NCBI GenBank assembly: GCA_026119855.1
Contig: JAOWBW010000163.1
Location: forward strand, 744,001-808,000
Source of the DNA: Campanula takesimana
Taxonomy: Eukaryota > Streptophyta > Magnoliopsida > Asterales > Campanulaceae
Direction: 5' to 3'
DNA length: 64,000 bases
Part shown: one piece after another, positions 58,920 to 64,000 of the stretch
Position numbering within the stretch: the stretch's first letter is position 1
Layout: each line of letters starts with the position of its first letter
Notes under the pieces: model-generated
The model's input: only the letters and a program-made list of their open reading frames with translations
What the model was told of the DNA's origin: nothing
Database searches by the model: none
Position numbers and translations under genes: made by a program

Positions 58920-60985
58920 TTATGTGGTCTTTCTCTTCACCCTCTTGGCATAGACCATGAACTGGGTAAGCCCTCCGGCGACCTCTCTATACTCGGCAAT
59001 GAGCACCTGTTGACAAGAAACAAATAGAGATATCAAAATCTTCAGATAAATGATAAACAGAGAGATGAAATGGTAGAATAACAGGAAATGACGGAAGAAG
59101 GGTCATAAACCATACCATGGTCGCGTCAGTAGGAGGTACGAGTCCCTCGAACATATCGTCCTGTGCGGGAAGGTCCTCAGTACTCTTTACCCCCTCAGCC
59201 ATGCTGTAGGTAAAGGAAGCTGGTCCAAGCTGTGGACGGAAAGGAACGTGGACAACTCCCTGGGCTTGAGCCTGATCACCCTCTAATAATCAAACGAGGC
59301 ATGAGACGAGCGAGGAAGTCCTGATAATCAGCCTCCAAGGACATATGGTCGAACGCATCCTGACCAATAATGAGCTCCCCTCTCTCCTCCTCCGCAATGG
59401 CATAAGAGTTAAGCATATGGGCCGGCGGATCCAAAGGGACGATAACATCGAGTCTGCCACCACCCTGCTGGCGAGAGACTCTTTCTCCTAAGTAGAAGCA
59501 TCCCCTACCGAGGCCAATCATCAGTAATCTTATACCAGTAAACCCGTAATCATGATCAATGCCCAGACTCCTCCAAGGGAAGAAAGCGACAGCAGACTCA
59601 GGGACGGCCTCCCACCTGTCAAAATAGAGCTGCATACGCTCCACCGTCATATCAGCCCCCCCCAGCCTGCTCATCACAGGTATCTCTGTTACCCTGGCGC
59701 CATTTCAGAGTATCTGGGAACATAACAGTGTTGCCTTGAAGATTAAAAGTGAAGAGACCAAACTTGGCGTATCCCAAAGCCTGCAAATGGGAGAAACATA
59801 GAGAAATATCAAAACTGGATGAGTTACCAAGACAGAAAGTAAACTGGGGCTGAAATAAAGAAGGAATACAGAAAGAAGATGAGTATTATACATCCCAGTC
59901 ATGACTATAGCCGCCTAAGCCAGCGTTCGCACGATCCTGTGAACTCTCATCCATGGCCACATAGCAGTGGGCCAAGCCAGCTAAACCCCAATAGGCATCA
60001 GTGACATGTTACATATCTCTTAGGCAGCTCAACAGAGTAAACAAGGCGATCGACGCATGATTTGTAAATAGAGTCTCAGAAAGGGCCCACCACAGAAAGC
60101 CGCGAACGACTGCAATACGAGTAGCAATAAGATGCATCTGGCCGGCATTAACAGCAATATAGGTATCAACCTTGTCCCTCAAAGCCTTCAGAGGGACACC
60201 CTTGCCTAGGGTGCGCACAGAGAAGCCCAGAAAATGCCTCATATCGTCCCCGTTAGGAGAGAAATCCGTATCAACCTCAAGAGGCTCACCGGCAATGGCA
60301 AGCCTGGTAATGACATGGAAGTCAGTAGGGGTCATGGTAACCTCCCCCCACCGTATATGCATAGTATGAGTGTTGTCCCACCAACGCTCTTGAATAGCCT
60401 GGAGCAGGTGAACGTTCCTCCTTTTGCCGACTAGGCCGTCAAAGAAGGGTTTCAGCCCGAGATTCTCGATCTCTTCCTTCATCTCGCCATTGAGAGTTTC
60501 CCACCTCTCGGCAACTGCTCGTGCCTCTACAGTTATCAATCACCCTGAATGACTGAAAATGACAGAGACAAAAGAGACAAATGTCAGAAAATCGGTAAAA
60601 TCCTCATTAAGCATTTTACCCGAAAAATCGCAGTATTGCCTAGAACGACATCAAAATCATGTACTACTATACTATAATGATTTTCAACATCAACAAGGGT
60701 GAAATTCCATCGAAAAATCAGCCATGCATGATAAACCCTAGCAGCAATGATTCTAGGGAAAAAAAAGTCGATAAAAATCGAACCGCGAATGCACCAAATT
60801 GAGACATGCAACGACGAAATTAACATAGAAACTCAGTCAAAGGAAGAGATCCTTACCCTCATCGTCCAAACGGCGTGAGAAATATGATCACCGGGAAACC
60901 GGCACAACTCATCCGTCGCCCACACTTTTCCTCTCATGTGCCTACCAAAGAGGTGTTCCCTATGAGAATGATTTGCACCAGCCAT
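58920..60985 (-). pseudogene. Antisense gene A of the plus-strand gypsy: plant mobile domain protein
   Basis: Proposed exons: 60857-60985 (MAGANHSHREHLFGRHMRGK...), 59892-60552, 59116-59780 and 58920-59006, all with GT-AG borders. Exon 2 carries the plant mobile domain signature (ERWWDNTHTMHIRWGEVTMT, PTDFHVITRLAIAGEPLEVD) and, after a TAA at 60009, the typical AYWGLAGLAHCYV segment. Exon 3 continues with FGLFTFNLQGN and MQLYFDRWEAVP. Exon 4 ends AKRVKRKTT. It is broken by a frameshift and TGA near 60540, the TAA at 60009, and frame problems near 59690 and 59276. Plant mobile domains are known from retroelements and host transcription-silencing factors. The exon model is inference. Confidence 0.68.
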
Positions 60986-61109
60986 TTGAAAGGGTTAGGG
61001 ATTACTAGAACTTGGTGAAAACAAAGATTTTTGAGTGAAAAAATCGCCTAGGGTTGAGAATTCCCGAAATGAAATAAGAAAAGTGATTTGATAATCAAAC
61101 AGAGAAGTC

Positions 61110-61137
61110 TTGTATGAGACATCGATATCTCGTACGA
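61110..61137. promoter_or_regulatory. Paired CGTACG palindromes, pair 5 (diverged)
   Basis: GTCTTGTATGAGAC and TATCTCGTACGAGAGA with centres 20 bp apart, about 125-155 bp upstream of the gene A ATG at 60985. No clear TATA box was found for gene A. Confidence 0.7.
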
Positions 61138-61269
61138 GAGATCCCCAGAAAAATCTCAGAAAACCATGTTTTCTTGGGAAATTCCAGAAAAGCCTTGCTT
61201 TTTAATAGAAAGGTCAGAAAAATCCCTTCTTTTGGCTGAAAGGTCGAATCTGAACCCGGTTCAAGATGG

Positions 61270-61990
61270 AACATTGAGTCATCAACAAATGGATATTTTT
61301 AGAATTGGAACAAGCAAAGTTGTTTCTCAGTACGAATTTATCCTCACCGCGCATCCAAGATCATGGGTGAGCAACGAAATCTGCATCAGCAAACTTTAAA
61401 TCCCATGACTATCATCAAGACGTAGGTTAATGGCACATGATTTACAACCGGGTATCCCATGACTGTTATCAAGACGTAAGTTAATAACACAGGATCCCAC
61501 CATTCGGAGTCCCATAATTGTCATCAAGGTGTAAGCCAATGGCATAGGATTCACATTTTCAACGGAAAGGCAGTCTCGTTGAAAGGAGAAGCAAGGTCCG
61601 AGTAATTGGCATCTCCAAACTGGAACCTGCGTTGCAGTGTTCGATGAAGGGCATCTAGAATCACCCTGTGGTCATTGAGGCACAAACGTAAGCACCTCTA
61701 TGGTCACTCCGACACCGAAGCACCCTGTGGTCATTGAGGCACAAAAGTAAGCACCTCTATGGTCGCTTCGGCACCGAAGCACCCTGCGGTCACTGAGGCA
61801 CAAAAGTAAGCACCTGTATGGTCACTCCGGCATCAACAAACCGAAGGCAATTCATCATCAACAACAGGGTATATTCAGAATTGGAGTCAAAGAGATTGAT
61901 TCCTCAGTATGGATTGCAACTGGAGACGGTTCGTCATCAACAAAAAGGAGTATATTCAGAATTGGGTCAAGGCCATTGATTCCTCAGTAT
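61270..61990 (+). repeat. Three interleaved repeat families before the 3' LTR
   Basis: (1) A unit of about 60 bp, CCCATGACTATCATCAAGACGT-like, three copies at 61403-61553. (2) A 58-bp tandem unit, CACCCTGTGGTCATTGAGGC, three copies at 61660-61832. (3) A unit around ATTCAGAATTGG...TTCCTCAGTATGG, three copies near 61290, 61870 and 61950. None encode protein. Confidence 0.8.
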
Positions 61991-62091
61991 GGGTACTCTC
62001 TAAACTCTAAGCTTTACTTATCGCAAGTAGTGTTTTAAAAAAATGATTTTCAAAATACCTTAAACCTCAGTTTTTGCGTATTTTCAGAGTC

Positions 62092-62136
62092 GAACTACGT
62101 TTGGTCTGATTTCCTTCCAAGGAATACGTCGGCAGC
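62092..62136 (+). other. Conserved hairpin block, copy 5
   Basis: GAACTACGTTTGGTCTGATT, then TCCTTCCAAGGAATACGTCG and GCAGC. It lies about 90 bp before the 3' LTR and matches copy 1 of the minus gypsy, which is in the same relative place. Confidence 0.75.
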
Positions 62137-62208
62137 TTTTTAGCATGACCATACCCCTAGTTCAAAATGGCGTCTTTTCTATCGACGATGGTACTCATCC
62201 ATAAGTAT

Positions 62209-62224
62209 CGTCGCCGAGGGGCTC
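62209..62224 (+). promoter_or_regulatory. Polypurine-like tract before the 3' LTR
   Basis: GTCGCCGAGGGGCTC directly precedes TGTAGACACC; the same sequence flanks the LTR of the minus gypsy at 25191. Confidence 0.65.
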
Positions 62225-62841
62225 TGTAGACACCCCATTTTGGACGTTCATTCATGATCACACTACTTCTATGTCTCGCCTTTGATTTGGGTCGAAACTC
62301 ATTAAGTTGGACATGTTTCTTTAAGTTTCTGACTGACTCCATTAGTCAGGGGCCAAAATGAACATTAAAACTACTGCAGAGGGCAAATAGTGAATTCCAG
62401 CACTGAGATGCCTCGTACGAGACATCCCCCTTGACAGTCGGGTTTTTGGTCAGTTTCCTTGTTGATCTTAACCCCTTTTATTGGCAAACACTTAAGCAAT
62501 CCGGGAAAACCTAATGGACGATCCTAGAGTCCAATTCATGGGGATGGTCTCGAAGCATATGATCCGACATCCTAAATAAATAAGCAATTATTTATTTGTT
62601 TGTTTTCCTTTTGCGTACATTTTGCATAATTTTGAAACGATGATTATGATTTCTTAGCAAGACCAATCATAGATTGGGTGAATTGGGTGATCCTTGACCT
62701 TCCCAATTCATAACTTAACCCCCGAATCCAGATATCTCGGTCCGTGTTCCGACAACAACATGGTGGCGACTCTCAATTAAAAAGGTAAATTGAAGGCGAA
62801 AACCGCCTCGAAAACAACAACAAAAAACCCGCGCGCAAACA
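62225..62841 (+). mobile_element. 3' LTR of the plus-strand gypsy
   Basis: 617 bp, TGTAGACACC...GCGCGCAAACA, followed by the duplication CCCAT. It carries one CGTACG palindrome (GATGCCTCGTACGAGACATC, 62407-62426) and preserves the empty MITE site. Confidence 0.93.
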
Positions 62842-62846
62842 CCCAT

Positions 62847-64000
62847 ATCTTTCATTGAGAAACACTTTCCTAACCAAGTCTTTACAGACTACAGTGTAGG
62901 AATGTCATTTCCAATGAGCAATATGTCATCAACTTATAGTACCAGAAATAATACTACGCTCCCACTAATCTTCTTGTATACACAAGGTTCATCTTCGTTC
63001 TTGATGAAGCCAAACTCTTTGACCGATTCATCAAATCGAAGATTCCAACTCCTAGAGGCTTACTTCAATCCATAAATGGATCTTTGCAACTTGCATACTT
63101 TGTTAGAATTTTCTGGATTTACAAAACCTTCAGGTTGTGTCATATAAACATCCTCAAGTAAGTTACCGTTAAGGAACGCTGTTTTGACATCCATTTGCCA
63201 TATCTCATAGTTAAAATATACGGCTATGGCAAGTAAAATTCTTATAGACTTGATCATTGCTACGGGCGAAAAAGGTTTCATCATAGTCAATACCATGAAT
63301 CTGCCTATAGCCTTTCCCTACAAGTCTAGCTTTATAAGTATGCACCTTTCCATCCATGCCAGTTTTCTTTTTGAAAACCCACTTGCATCCTATGGTTTTT
63401 ACACCTTCGGTGCATCTATCAAGTTCCAAACTTGATTATCATACATGGACTTAATTTCAGATTCTATGGCTCCAAGCCATTTATCTGAATTAGTAGCGGA
63501 CATCGCTTCTTGATAGGAAGTAGGTTCATCATCAACTATGACTTCAACTTCATTGCTATCCGTCATGAGAAATCCATATCTCTCAGGTTCGGATCACACC
63601 CTACCATTTCTGCGAGGAACTTGAGTATTCTGATTAGGTTCCACAACTCCTTGTGAAACTTGATCAGATTCAACCATCGGTTCCATGTTATTTTTGGGTT
63701 CTCGAACCTCTTCGAGATTAATTTTACTCCCACTAATTCCTTTGGAGAGAAACTCTTTCTCTAGAAAGGTACCATATCGTGCAACAAACACTTTGTTTTC
63801 CGTGCAGATGTAAAAGTAATATCCCTTAGTTTCCTTAGGGTAACCCACGAAAATACATTTGTCAGATTTTGGTGCAAGTTTGTCAGATATAAGTCTCTTA
63901 ACATAAGCCTCATAACCCCAAATATTCATGAAAGACAAACTAGGTTTTCTTCCAGTCCACATCTTATATGGAGTCTTTGGAACAGATTTAGTTGGAACTC
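62847..64000 (-). pseudogene. Outer copia pol, 5' part: integrase end and reverse transcriptase
   Basis: From the right edge leftward: integrase C-terminal end (MWTGRKPSLSFMNIWGYEAY, CIFVGYPKETKGYYFY), a linker, then RT (IGCKWVFKKKTGMDGKVHTY, KARLVGKGYRQIHGIDYDET, WQMDVKTAFLNGNL, QPEGFVNPEN, VDDILLIGND). Breaks: TGA 63594, a frameshift near 63270, a TAA after GLK (63060) and a stop replacing Tyr of the usual YVDD near 62940. The frame reaches SMKDMG at the gypsy insertion site and continues at 32855. The 5' part of the element is outside the window. Confidence 0.93.

Larger units (their letters stand above)
32861..62841 (+). mobile_element. Tat-type Ty3/gypsy retrotransposon, complete but interrupted
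   Basis: Both ends match TGTAGACACCCC...GCGCGCAAACA and are flanked by the 5-bp duplication CCCAT (32856-32860 and 62842-62846). Order: 5' LTR, tRNA-Arg-type primer site, long leader, gag, pol, non-coding block, two antisense genes, tandem repeats, purine tract, 3' LTR. It holds a later copia (35552-48856), a solo LTR (50010-52515) and a MITE (33622-33909). Without these it is about 14 kb. Shared LTR portions differ at roughly 5% of sites by eye, so the insertion is older than the copia inside it. Gag-pol is full of stop codons and cannot be autonomous. Confidence 0.93.

Noticed and set aside
62157..62342. Arg-rich minus ORF next to the 3' LTR (RAPRRR)
   Set aside because: It spans the purine tract and LTR tip; the same peptide arises at 25190 from the same non-coding junction.
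1..64000. tRNA or rRNA genes
   Set aside because: None found by eye; the tRNA-like matches are retrotransposon primer binding sites.

Overview
The window is plant nuclear DNA, most likely from a core eudicot. The signs are a GT-AG-spliced gene with 24 short exons, many Stowaway-type MITEs in introns, and a thick block of nested LTR retrotransposons. I cannot fix the species; no plastid, mitochondrial or bacterial genes are present. All calls were made by eye.

The only host gene recognised lies on the minus strand at 8738-19845. It is a full-size PDR-type ABC transporter, and all 24 exons join into one 1,419-codon frame. It matches the ABCG32/PEC1 group, which exports cutin precursors. Its introns hold about nine MITE-like insertions. 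It is flanked on the left by the 3' half of a decayed Tat-type Ty3/gypsy element (1-7321) and on the right by AT-rich DNA with a 0.9 kb foldback element.

From 23941 to the right edge is a nest of retrotransposons at least four levels deep. (a) A minus-strand gypsy remnant with LTR, tandem arrays and a gag piece but no visible pol (23941 to about 30584). (b) A minus-strand Ty1/copia element inserted in it (LTR 30585-31945, pol split between 31966-32855 and 62847-64000). (c) A plus-strand Tat-type gypsy element (32861-62841, target duplication CCCAT) inside the copia pol. (d) Inside that gypsy, a complete minus-strand Sirevirus-like copia (35552-48856, duplication GACCC, two 1,449-bp LTRs), a 2.5 kb solo LTR (50010-52515, duplication TACAC) and a MITE in the 5' LTR.

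Three of the elements carry extra genes beyond gag-pol. The two full-featured Tat-type elements encode proteins on the antisense strand, with introns and (for two of three genes) a TATA box. The Sirevirus-like element has a sense-strand accessory gene with its own TATA box and an 819-nt intron.

The most unusual signal is that each retroelement family carries its own short palindromic motif, repeated in LTRs, leaders, tandem arrays and promoters of accessory genes. In the plus-strand gypsy it is TCTCGTACGAGA, in pairs spaced 20-21 bp. In the Sirevirus-like copia it is GGCGCA(T), which also enters coding linkers as Ala-Pro. In the minus gypsy it is a tandem hairpin whose stem shows compensatory changes. 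A separate hairpin block (GAACTACG...ACGTAGGCAGC) occurs five times in the two TGTAGA-type gypsy elements. These are the best candidates for an undescribed cis-regulatory or RNA-structural system.
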